Source: Solimonas sp040391865 (GTDB lineage: Bacteria > Pseudomonadota > Gammaproteobacteria > Nevskiales > Nevskiaceae). From it: 5,892 bases of DNA. This document shows positions 1-5,892 of the stretch, in pieces. The notes below the pieces were generated by a model that worked only from the letters and a program-made list of their open reading frames with translations, did no database searches and was not told the origin of the DNA. Each line of letters begins with the position of its first letter. Within the stretch, counting starts at the first letter, position 1. The stretch covers positions 1 through 5,892 of the forward strand of contig JBEBWZ010000176.1 of assembly GCA_040391865.1 (NCBI GenBank), read 5' to 3'. The translations under genes were made by a program, and so were the position numbers.

Positions 1-637
1 CGCCGCCCAGCACGCCGGGGAAGATGGTGACTTCTGCCCCCACGCCGTAGCTGAGACCGCGCTCGGAGACGGTGTACCAGCTGGGTTCGGTCTGGTAGTC
101 GACCTTGGCGTAGCTGTAGCCGAGCAGGCCGTAGAGGCTGAAGGTCGGGTTCGGCACCCAGGCCGGGCGCAGGAAGAAGCCCCAGACCTGATTCAGCTCG
201 GCCTTGGCCGGGAGCTGGCTTTCGGTCGTTGTGGTGTCCAGTTCAAAGTCGCTGAGGTTCACGTCATTCACGCTGGTGATCTGGGTGAAGTCGAAACCCT
301 CCGGGAACACCACGGTGAAATCGGTGGTGGTCTGGCGGATGTTGAAGCCGGCATCGCCTTCGGTGCCGACATGCAGTTCGATGCCCAGCCAGTCGTAGAG
401 GCGGTAGCCGGTGAGCAGGCGAAAGCCCTGCGCTTCGACGGTGCCTGCGCTGTCGACGATGCGGCCGGTCACGGTGTCCACGCCATCGAACTCGGCGGCG
501 ACGATTTGGGACCCGTTGCTGGCCTCCCATTTGAAGGCGCTGAGGTTGACGTACTGGCGCGGCGCTGCGTCCTGCGCCGATGCAAGGGTTGAGGCTGTCG
601 CAAGAGCCAGTGCAAGGGCAGAAGAAATCAGTTTCAT
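1..637 (-). CDS. Small outer-membrane beta-barrel protein (OmpA/OmpW-like), C-terminus cut by window edge
   Basis: Reading down from an ATG at 635-637, 212 complete codons stay open to the window edge, so the C-terminus is missing. The start is supported by a purine-rich GAAGAGAA seven bases upstream and by an immediate signal peptide: MK, a hydrophobic Ala/Leu core, then A19-S20-A21 with likely cleavage before Q22. The mature part alternates polar and hydrophobic residues like a barrel: a first strand around YVNLSAFKWEAS, a hairpin around FRLLTGYRLYDWLGIELHVG, then VWGFFLRPAWV, SLYGLLGYSYAKVDY and GLSYGVGAEVTIFPG. This matches the general pattern of the OMP_b-brl family (8-stranded barrels, usually about 180-250 residues), so perhaps only the last strands are lost. 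It should sit in the outer membrane; a specific role cannot be read from the sequence. It lies 76 bases downstream of the autotransporter on the same strand. A porin-like or adhesin-like function is equally possible. Confidence 0.85.
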   Translation of the reverse strand, partial: MKLISSALALALATASTLASAQDAAPRQYVNLSAFKWEASNGSQIVAAEFDGVDTVTGRIVDSAGTVEAQGFRLLTGYRLYDWLGIELHVGTEGDAGFNIRQTTTDFTVVFPEGFDFTQITSVNDVNLSDFELDTTTTESQLPAKAELNQVWGFFLRPAWVPNPTFSLYGLLGYSYAKVDYQTEPSWYTVSERGLSYGVGAEVTIFPGVLGG

Positions 638-644
638 GAGTGTG

Positions 645-652
645 TTCTCTTC
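645..652 (-). promoter_or_regulatory. Ribosome binding site of the small barrel protein
   Basis: On the minus strand GAAGAGAA lies seven bases before the ATG at 637. It is a moderate match to the Shine-Dalgarno consensus and supports this start. The next feature upstream is the GC hairpin at 680-701; I see no convincing -10/-35 pair between them. Confidence 0.55.
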
Positions 653-679
653 AATTGGGTGAACCGCTCATCCCGAGTG

Positions 680-701
680 CCCGCGCCCTTCTGGGCGCGG
701 G
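680..701 (-). terminator. Perfect GC hairpin between autotransporter and barrel gene; possible terminator without U-tract
   Basis: The arms CCCGCGCCC (680-688) and GGGCGCGGG (693-701) are exact inverted repeats of 9 bp around a 4-base loop. The hairpin starts 12 bases after the autotransporter stop codon at 714-716. In minus-strand orientation the bases after the stem read CACTCGGGATGAG, with no run of U, and there is none in the other direction either. It is therefore not a classical intrinsic terminator. It could be an inefficient terminator, a 3' mRNA-protecting structure, or an intercistronic hairpin that sets different levels for the two genes. Confidence 0.45.
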
Positions 702-713
702 TGTATCGAGGGA

Positions 714-3671
714 TCACCACTGATAACGGAAGCCGAAGGAGCCGGACAGCGCGCTGTAGTCGTCGCCGAACTTGCTGCCGATATTCAGCACACCGGAGAT
801 GCGGCCGGTGGCATTGGCAAGCGTCACGCCGCCCATAAGTTCGCTGAAGCTGCCGTCGAACTCGTCCACGACTTCAGGGCTGATCGGATTCAGGTTGCCG
901 ATGCGTGCCTTGGCCTCGCCATCCAGTTCCTGCTGATAGCGGCCGGTCAGGCTCAGGCCCAGCTTCACGTCGCCGAATACCGAGAACTCCGTACTTCCGC
1001 GCAGACCGCCACCGACACGGGTGCTGGTGGTCTTGTCGAACGTCACCTGATTGCCCGGAAGGGTGGGGTCTTCTTCAGGAACCTTGAAGTCGTCCACCTC
1101 GGTGGTGGCGTGCGAGATCATCAGCAGCGGTTCCAAGCGCACCATGCCGGCCACATCAAAGCGCCAGCCCGCCTCGGCCTGGAAGCCCAGCGTGTTGATG
1201 TCGGCGCTCAACAGCGAGTCACGGAACAGTTCCGCCTGCGGCATGTCCTGATCGAGCCTGTTCCAGATCTGGCTCACGGTGGCATCCACGAACAACGGGC
1301 CATTGACGAAGCTGGCATAAGCCCCCAACAGCATGCCGTTCAACGCGGCGGTGTCGGTGTAGAAGCGCGCGTATTCCATATCCGTGCGCACATAACCGAG
1401 CATGCCGCCCACCAACCAGTAGCGGTCCTCGCCGCCCGCCTGCAGAAAGTCTACGCCCACCGTCACGGCGGAGGTGTTGACGTCATGCGTGCTGTCGTAC
1501 TGGTAGTCAGCCAGGGAAGTACTGTGGCTTTGCTGCACCTCGCGCTCGCCCTGATCGTAGGTGCTGCGCAACCACATGCCACGCTTCTCCACCGTGCCGC
1601 CACGCAGGGTGTCACGCAGATCGGCTTGCCGGTCGAAAAAGCTGCCGGTGGCCGTGCGCCAGCCCGCCTGCGCGGCATTGGCAATCAGCGGCTGATGTTG
1701 CGCACCGCCCGACGGCACCGTCGCCAACTTGAACTGCATGGCATCCTCGTCGTACGCGAGAACGGACATGAACATGCCGTTGTCATACACGCCGCCGAAG
1801 GCCGGGTTGTAGAACCGCATCTCGGGCGCAAAGACCACCTGCCCTGCTGCTGCGCCTGCGCCACTGCCAAGGCCACCCGCGCCATCAGAGAGATCCACCA
1901 CCACGATCGTGCTGTCCGGGTTATAGCTGCCGCGCCCACCAATGGTGGTATCGGTGGCATTGACGTAGATCACGCCCTCGATGGCACCATTCTGCAGGTT
2001 GATACAGTCCGCGAAGGGCAGACTGTCACCCGCACCGCGCATCGTGCTGTCGCAACGGTCCTGGCTCAGGCCGGCCGCCAACTGCTCGGCCGTTACGGTG
2101 AACGCAACGTCCATGAACACACGGCCGGTTGCGCCGGCGACGAAGGTCGTGCCCGGCAGGCTGAGGATGTCATCGGCCGCGCGGTCGGTGCCCTGAGCGT
2201 GGAAGATGCGGTCGGGGTTACCGCTGATTGGATCGAGGGCACCACCGCTACGGAATCCCGTGCCCAGCCAGATTTCGCCATGGTTCTCGAAGGTCTGCAG
2301 GTTCAGCAGTCGCAACTCGGACTCGTACTGATCGCGCGGCGTCCCTCCATAGCCGCCAATGGGCACCCGCGTGCCGATTAAGATACTTTCCAGGCCGACT
2401 ATCAGACGGCCTTCGTTGACGAGCCGGTTCTCACCTGCGCCAAAATCGATGGTGTAGGTGTCCAAACCGCTGGCACTGCCACCAATCGTCGTGCTGAGAA
2501 AGCCGCCGGCACCGACATGGATGAGATCGTCGGCAGCCGACATCTGGGTTGCCGTGGATGACAGCAGCCAGATACCGCCAGCGCCGACATTCACCGTAGC
2601 GCCTCCGGCCAGGTTGGCGAAATTGACGGGCCCCTGCAGCTTGGCGTAGTGCTCGTTGATGTCAACCAGACCAACACCCACTTCAAGGCCCGATCTGCCG
2701 AAATAGAACTCGTCACGAAAGACGTTCACGACAGCAGCGCCAGCGCCCTGAGCGGTGAGCCCATTTACGCTGGACGGACCCAACCCTCTTCTGAGTGAGA
2801 GGCTTGGGTCGGGAAATCCATCCGCGCCAACGTCACCAGCGCTGCGCCCACCCTCCGGCGCCACGCCTGTGATGTCTAGCCGCAGCCCCCCGCTGCCCAC
2901 CGTGGCATTCACCGCACCCGCATTGGAGTTATGCCGCCCCGTGTTGCTGCTGATGATGTGCGTCAGTCCGGTGCCGGTACTGTTGGTGGTCGTGGTGCCG
3001 CTGCCAGCGCGGAAGATCGTGATGTCGTCGGCGCCGGTGACGCTGATGTTGCCGCCGGGCGCCTGCCCAATCATGTCGAAGGGCCGCGCGCGGCGGATGT
3101 TGATGTCACCCCCGGCGCTGTTGACGGTGACATTGCCCTCGACAGCATCAATATCGATGCCGCCGATAACGTTGCCGGCATTGATCGTGACAGCACCATT
3201 GGCGGTGATGTTTCCGAAGACATTGGCGCTGGCGGCGAGATCGACGGGATCAAAACCAATACTGATGCCGCCGGTGCCACCCACCGTACCGGCAGTGGCG
3301 TTGAGGTTGATGGCATTGGTTCGGTTTTTTATGAAGTCGAAGCCGGTGCTGCCGGCATCGATCGCGCCCCCGGTCGTCAGCGTCAGATTGCCGCTGGTTC
3401 CATAGGTGATGCCGCCGCCGTAACTTCCCGCCGCACAGGTGAAACTGTCGGCGGCGGTGCCGTTGGCCGCCACGTCTCCGCATTCGTTGGCGGCGGATAC
3501 GGTCAGCGGTGCGAGCAGGAGTGCGGCGGCGATGGCGGTGAGGGTGAACACACCGGCTGCCACACCCCCTCTCCCCGTAAACGGGGAGAGGGAATCCATA
3601 TTGATGTTCATGGCGTTCTTGGCGTCCTGGGCGTTCTTTGCGCGAGACAGCTTTTCTGTAATGGCTTTCAT
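714..3671 (-). CDS. Type Va autotransporter with long leader, beta-helix-like passenger and C-terminal barrel
   Basis: A complete gene of 985 residues. The ATG at 3669-3671 is chosen because a strong GGGAGGAGA precedes it by five bases; Met21 and Met25 lack comparable sites. The leader is long: a charged stretch of about 36 residues, a hydrophobic core at about 37-58, and probable cleavage after A60 or A61. The passenger (about 62-667) is rich in Gly, Asn, Thr and Val with short strand-like repeats such as GNLTLTTGG, GNITANGAVTINAG, EGNVTVNSAGGDINI and GGNISVTGADDITI, suggesting a right-handed beta-helix. I see no subtilisin GTSxA motif, no GDSL motif and no RGD. Residues about 668-696 look like the helix that threads the pore. 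Residues 697-985 resemble the autotransporter beta-domain (PF03797), for example LLGAYASFVNGPLFVDATVS, and end in FGFRYQW, an aromatic terminus suited to BAM recognition. Cysteines occur as two pairs, C64/C79 and C540/C556. Passenger function is unknown; an adhesin-like or ligand-binding surface protein is likeliest. Confidence 0.93.
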   Translation of the reverse strand: MKAITEKLSRAKNAQDAKNAMNINMDSLSPFTGRGGVAAGVFTLTAIAAALLLAPLTVSAANECGDVAANGTAADSFTCAAGSYGGGITYGTSGNLTLTTGGAIDAGSTGFDFIKNRTNAINLNATAGTVGGTGGISIGFDPVDLAASANVFGNITANGAVTINAGNVIGGIDIDAVEGNVTVNSAGGDINIRRARPFDMIGQAPGGNISVTGADDITIFRAGSGTTTTNSTGTGLTHIISSNTGRHNSNAGAVNATVGSGGLRLDITGVAPEGGRSAGDVGADGFPDPSLSLRRGLGPSSVNGLTAQGAGAAVVNVFRDEFYFGRSGLEVGVGLVDINEHYAKLQGPVNFANLAGGATVNVGAGGIWLLSSTATQMSAADDLIHVGAGGFLSTTIGGSASGLDTYTIDFGAGENRLVNEGRLIVGLESILIGTRVPIGGYGGTPRDQYESELRLLNLQTFENHGEIWLGTGFRSGGALDPISGNPDRIFHAQGTDRAADDILSLPGTTFVAGATGRVFMDVAFTVTAEQLAAGLSQDRCDSTMRGAGDSLPFADCINLQNGAIEGVIYVNATDTTIGGRGSYNPDSTIVVVDLSDGAGGLGSGAGAAAGQVVFAPEMRFYNPAFGGVYDNGMFMSVLAYDEDAMQFKLATVPSGGAQHQPLIANAAQAGWRTATGSFFDRQADLRDTLRGGTVEKRGMWLRSTYDQGEREVQQSHSTSLADYQYDSTHDVNTSAVTVGVDFLQAGGEDRYWLVGGMLGYVRTDMEYARFYTDTAALNGMLLGAYASFVNGPLFVDATVSQIWNRLDQDMPQAELFRDSLLSADINTLGFQAEAGWRFDVAGMVRLEPLLMISHATTEVDDFKVPEEDPTLPGNQVTFDKTTSTRVGGGLRGSTEFSVFGDVKLGLSLTGRYQQELDGEAKARIGNLNPISPEVVDEFDGSFSELMGGVTLANATGRISGVLNIGSKFGDDYSALSGSFGFRYQW
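2777..2810. repeat. Imperfect 34-base palindrome inside the passenger coding region
   Basis: The outer arms GACCCAA (2777-2783) and TTGGGTC (2804-2810) pair perfectly. After one mismatch, CCTCT (2785-2789) pairs with AGAGG (2798-2802), leaving a short loop with a possible extra wobble pair. In the gene it is read as passenger residues from about 288 to 299 (DPSLSLRRGLGP), more basic and less strand-like than the surrounding Gly/Asn/Thr-rich passenger. It may be an intergenic-type palindromic repeat captured in frame, or chance. Confidence 0.5.
3567..3592. repeat. Perfect 12-bp inverted repeat (REP/MITE-like palindrome) in the autotransporter leader
   Basis: The arms CCCTCTCCCCGT (3567-3578) and ACGGGGAGAGGG (3581-3592) are exact reverse complements separated by two bases. 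The palindrome is translated as autotransporter residues about 27-36 (SLSPFTGRGG), just before the hydrophobic core of the signal peptide. GC-rich palindromes of this general form are familiar as dispersed intergenic repeats in Xanthomonadaceae and similar genomes; that comparison is from memory. In the mRNA it would form a very stable hairpin about 80 bases into the coding sequence. Confidence 0.8.
3612..3638. repeat. Three tandem 9-bp repeats in the autotransporter leader
   Basis: The plus-strand units GGCGTTCTT (3612-3620), GGCGTCCTG (3621-3629) and GGCGTTCTT (3630-3638) are contiguous. Units 1 and 3 are identical; unit 2 differs at two positions. On the minus strand they are read as the leader residues KNAQDAKNA (12-20). 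The array lies 19 bases from the palindrome at 3567-3592, so the two may form one composite repeat element. Confidence 0.7.
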
Positions 3672-3676
3672 GGCTA

Positions 3677-3685
3677 TCTCCTCCC
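3677..3685 (-). promoter_or_regulatory. Strong Shine-Dalgarno of the autotransporter, abutting the receptor stop codon
   Basis: On the minus strand the order is TGA (stop of the TonB-dependent receptor, 3686-3688), GGGAGGAGA, TAGCC, then ATG at 3671. The site is near-consensus, at good spacing, and directly adjoins the stop codon. Ribosomes finishing the receptor would cover it, which points to translational coupling. It also decides the autotransporter start. Confidence 0.85.
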
Positions 3686-5892
3686 TCAGAAGCGCTTGGT
3701 GATGGACAGGCCAAACAGGCGCGGGTCCAGCGTGAACACGTTGGTGGTCAGACCCGAGTCGTCGGAGTTGAGGAAGGCACCGGTGATCGGTGTTTCATCA
3801 AAAAGATTCTTGACATAGGTCTCCACCTTGAGCCCCCACTCCGGCTTCTCCACCCAGAGCGAGAGGTTGGTGCTGCTCCAGGTCTTGAGCCGGTCGTAGC
3901 CCTCCATGTTGTAGATGCGGGCATAGGACTGGTCCTGCCAGTACCAGTCCAGGCGCGTGGTCAGCTGCCAGTTGGCCGGCAAGTAGAAGGTTTGCTGGCC
4001 GCCGAGGCTGACGGTGAAGCGCGGCGCATTCGGCAGCTCATTGCCACCTAGATCCTTGTAGAAACCCTGGCCGCCGTTGGGCGCATCGATGGACGGGTCG
4101 TAAAACGCATTCCTCGTACCAATTCGATTGCCATCCTCGTCATAGACAAACATCGGCACGCCAATCGAACCCGAGTTTCCGCCGGCCGCGTTGCCGTTCG
4201 GGCAATAGCCGTCCACCGCCAGACCGCTGCGCGATTCCATCAGCTCCAGCGGCACGATGCAGTTGGAGGACGCGGTGATCCAGGGCTTGATGACGATCCA
4301 TCGGTCGAAGCCCTCCGGAACATCGGTCGTCGTTCCGGATTGGACGCCGAGGGTCGCCGGATCGGCGGCGTAATGACGGTTGCCGCCGTCGGTGCGGTCC
4401 ATCAGGTCGATCGACTGCTCGCCGTCCGCGACGCGGGTGCGCAGGTAGCCGATGCTGGCGTTGAACAGTGTGCTTGGCGTCGGTGCGAACACCGACTCCA
4501 GTTCCAGGCCCCACACCGTGGCGTCGAAGTTTTCGTTGTAGGCGCTGCGATCCAGGATCTTGCTGATCTGGTAGTCGCTGTAGTCGTAGTAGAACGCACT
4601 CATGTTGAGCGTCAGTCCGCCGCCGAACAGCGTGTTCTTGGTACCGATTTCGATGGCGTTGACGTACTCGGCCTTGAAAGTCGGCGGTGCCGCAAAGCCG
4701 CCACTGGCGCTCTGAAGAAAGCGCGCCGCCGGCTGCGCAACACTGGGCGGATTGGCACCACCGCCCTTGTAGCCGCGTGAAAGGAAGGCGTAGAGCATCG
4801 TCTGATCGATCCAGGTGGACTCGATCTGCGGCTTCCAGTCAAAGCCGAGGCGACCCGTCGGCACTCGCCACTCCTGCACGATGTCCGGTTCGGCGAGATA
4901 GCCGCGACCGCCCGGTGCCGTGCCAGCCAAGGGACATGTCACACGGAACTCTGTGCACAAATCCGGACCGGCGCCTGCAGGCAGGCCCGTTTCCCGGTAG
5001 TCCGCCAGCAGCAACTGGCTGGGCAACGGCGTGAAAGCCTTGCGGTCCCAGGTAAAGCGCAGGCCGCCGGTGAACTTCAGCGATTCCGTGGCTTGCCAAT
5101 AGACCTCGCCAAACAGCGCCGTGGAACGCAGCTTGTACGGATTGCCGCTGCGGAAGTAGTTGTGGCCCTCACCATTGATGGATTCCAGCGGATTGGGATC
5201 GACATACCGGCAGAACTCGCCGTCGTAGTCGCGGCTGGCGACGCTCTCGGCGGAGCTGGTCTGAACGCACCGCGAGTTGTGGTAGTTGAACGGGAAAAAG
5301 TTCAGCAAATGCGTCAGGCCATTGGCGAAGACGAAGTAGTCGTTCATCGTCTCGAAGCTGGTGTAGTTGGCTCCAAGACTGAAATTGACCGGCGCATCGA
5401 AGCTGGAAACGAGGCGGATTTCCTGATTGAACTGCTTGGATGTCGAGCGCGACAGATCCTGCATCAGCAAAGTGTCCGAGCAGCCCAACTGAGGGTCGCA
5501 GAGAATGCCGGGACTGCCGAGCGGCGTGCCCTCTGCCCTTGGGGTCAGGTTGGCGTAGAAGCCATTCGCGAAAACCGCACCGCTGTAGCAGTCTGGATTT
5601 CCAGCGCCACCGGCAGAGTCTCCTACGGTCACGAAGCACGCCGTGGACGAGTCTTCCCAGATCGGGAAGGCAGCGAAACGGTTGTAGTCCTGCGTGGCCC
5701 AGTATTCGTCCTTGGCATAAACCGTCTGCGATGACAGCACCAGCTCATCGCTGAACTGGAAATCGAACGATACCTCGTAGATATCGGAGTCCGCCTGATA
5801 CTTGGGTTCCAGTTGCGAGGAGATCGTGCGCAGATCGCGCGACTGCATCAGGCCGCGGTAGATGTCCGGGTTGCAGATATCCACCGGAAACA
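3686..5892 (-). CDS. TonB-dependent receptor, barrel part; N-terminus (signal peptide and plug) outside window
   Basis: An outer-membrane gated channel that imports an unidentified ligand using energy from TonB-ExbB-ExbD. The frame is open to the window edge: 734 residues are visible, numbered here from the first whole codon (Phe1 at 5888-5890). The codon at 5882-5884 is GTG within this frame, not a credible start. The visible part is barrel only; signal peptide, TonB box and plug must lie upstream, probably a few hundred residues. Family signs are the repeated strand-turn pattern (YEVSFDFQFSDELVLSSQTV), FLSRGYKGGGAN at about 369-380, EYVNAIEIGTKNTLFGGGLT from 408, LPNAPRFTVSLGG around 624, VKNLFDE at 693-699 and a terminal Phe734. 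Eleven cysteines are seen, ten in close pairs: 85/101, 131/137, 208/227, 312/319 and 544/563. A segment of roughly 130 residues (about 490-618) between two strands is probably a large surface loop. The autotransporter follows after 14 bases. The substrate cannot be inferred. Confidence 0.93.
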   Translation of the reverse strand, partial: FPVDICNPDIYRGLMQSRDLRTISSQLEPKYQADSDIYEVSFDFQFSDELVLSSQTVYAKDEYWATQDYNRFAAFPIWEDSSTACFVTVGDSAGGAGNPDCYSGAVFANGFYANLTPRAEGTPLGSPGILCDPQLGCSDTLLMQDLSRSTSKQFNQEIRLVSSFDAPVNFSLGANYTSFETMNDYFVFANGLTHLLNFFPFNYHNSRCVQTSSAESVASRDYDGEFCRYVDPNPLESINGEGHNYFRSGNPYKLRSTALFGEVYWQATESLKFTGGLRFTWDRKAFTPLPSQLLLADYRETGLPAGAGPDLCTEFRVTCPLAGTAPGGRGYLAEPDIVQEWRVPTGRLGFDWKPQIESTWIDQTMLYAFLSRGYKGGGANPPSVAQPAARFLQSASGGFAAPPTFKAEYVNAIEIGTKNTLFGGGLTLNMSAFYYDYSDYQISKILDRSAYNENFDATVWGLELESVFAPTPSTLFNASIGYLRTRVADGEQSIDLMDRTDGGNRHYAADPATLGVQSGTTTDVPEGFDRWIVIKPWITASSNCIVPLELMESRSGLAVDGYCPNGNAAGGNSGSIGVPMFVYDEDGNRIGTRNAFYDPSIDAPNGGQGFYKDLGGNELPNAPRFTVSLGGQQTFYLPANWQLTTRLDWYWQDQSYARIYNMEGYDRLKTWSSTNLSLWVEKPEWGLKVETYVKNLFDETPITGAFLNSDDSGLTTNVFTLDPRLFGLSITKRF

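Noticed and set aside
638..740. Sigma-70 type promoter for the small barrel gene
   Set aside because: A GATACA-like hexamer near 704-709 has no acceptable -35 partner at 16-18 bases, and the rest of the gap is a GC hairpin. The evidence is too weak to list as a feature.
1110..2381. Long plus-strand open frame of 423 codons antisense to the autotransporter
   Set aside because: It is His/Ala/Arg-rich with no recognisable domain or ribosome site and lies wholly opposite a convincing gene. It is a typical antisense shadow in high-GC DNA.
3597..3611. Downstream ATG codons (Met21, Met25) as the autotransporter start
   Set aside because: They would give a shorter, more typical signal peptide, but neither has a good Shine-Dalgarno sequence at proper spacing, while the ATG at 3671 has a near-consensus one. 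Still not excluded.
2931..3818. Plus-strand open frame of 295 codons spanning the receptor-autotransporter junction
   Set aside because: It is antisense to two well-supported genes and crosses the repeat leader. Its composition mirrors the opposite coding strand, and no start signal is seen.
5093..5734. Plus-strand open frame of 213 codons opposite the receptor
   Set aside because: No domain, no upstream ribosome site, and it is antisense to clear receptor barrel sequence.
5882..5884. GTG as the true start of the receptor
   Set aside because: The frame is open through further codons to the window edge, there is no signal peptide, and the plug domain is absent, so the gene must begin upstream.

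Overview
The window looks like high-GC DNA from a Gram-negative proteobacterium. All three genes encode outer-membrane beta-barrel proteins. The style of the TonB-dependent receptor and a GC-rich palindrome of the CCCTCTCC...GGAGAGGG kind suggest a gammaproteobacterium of the Xanthomonadales or a related order. That placement is inference, because no marker gene is present.

All genes lie on the minus strand, so transcription runs from position 5892 towards 1. First comes the barrel part of a TonB-dependent receptor (3686-5892), whose plug and signal peptide lie outside the window. Fourteen bases after its stop codon a type Va autotransporter of 985 residues begins (714-3671), and its strong Shine-Dalgarno sequence directly abuts the receptor stop. 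After a 76-base gap holding a perfect 9-bp GC hairpin without a U-tract comes the start of a small 8-stranded OmpA/OmpW-like barrel protein (1-637), cut by the window edge.

The receptor would import an unidentified ligand using TonB energy. The autotransporter displays or releases a passenger of about 630 residues with no recognisable enzyme motif. The tight coupling suggests that receptor and passenger are made together, possibly as a surface capture-and-uptake pair, but nothing in the sequence names the ligand. The small barrel protein may belong to the same transcript or be a separate unit.

The most unusual points are these. A perfect 12-bp inverted repeat and a tandem nonamer are translated within the autotransporter's long signal-peptide leader. 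A second palindrome is translated within its passenger. The receptor has five closely spaced cysteine pairs, probably in surface loops. The receptor and autotransporter genes are translationally coupled. I found no RNA gene, CRISPR array, insertion sequence or convincing promoter.
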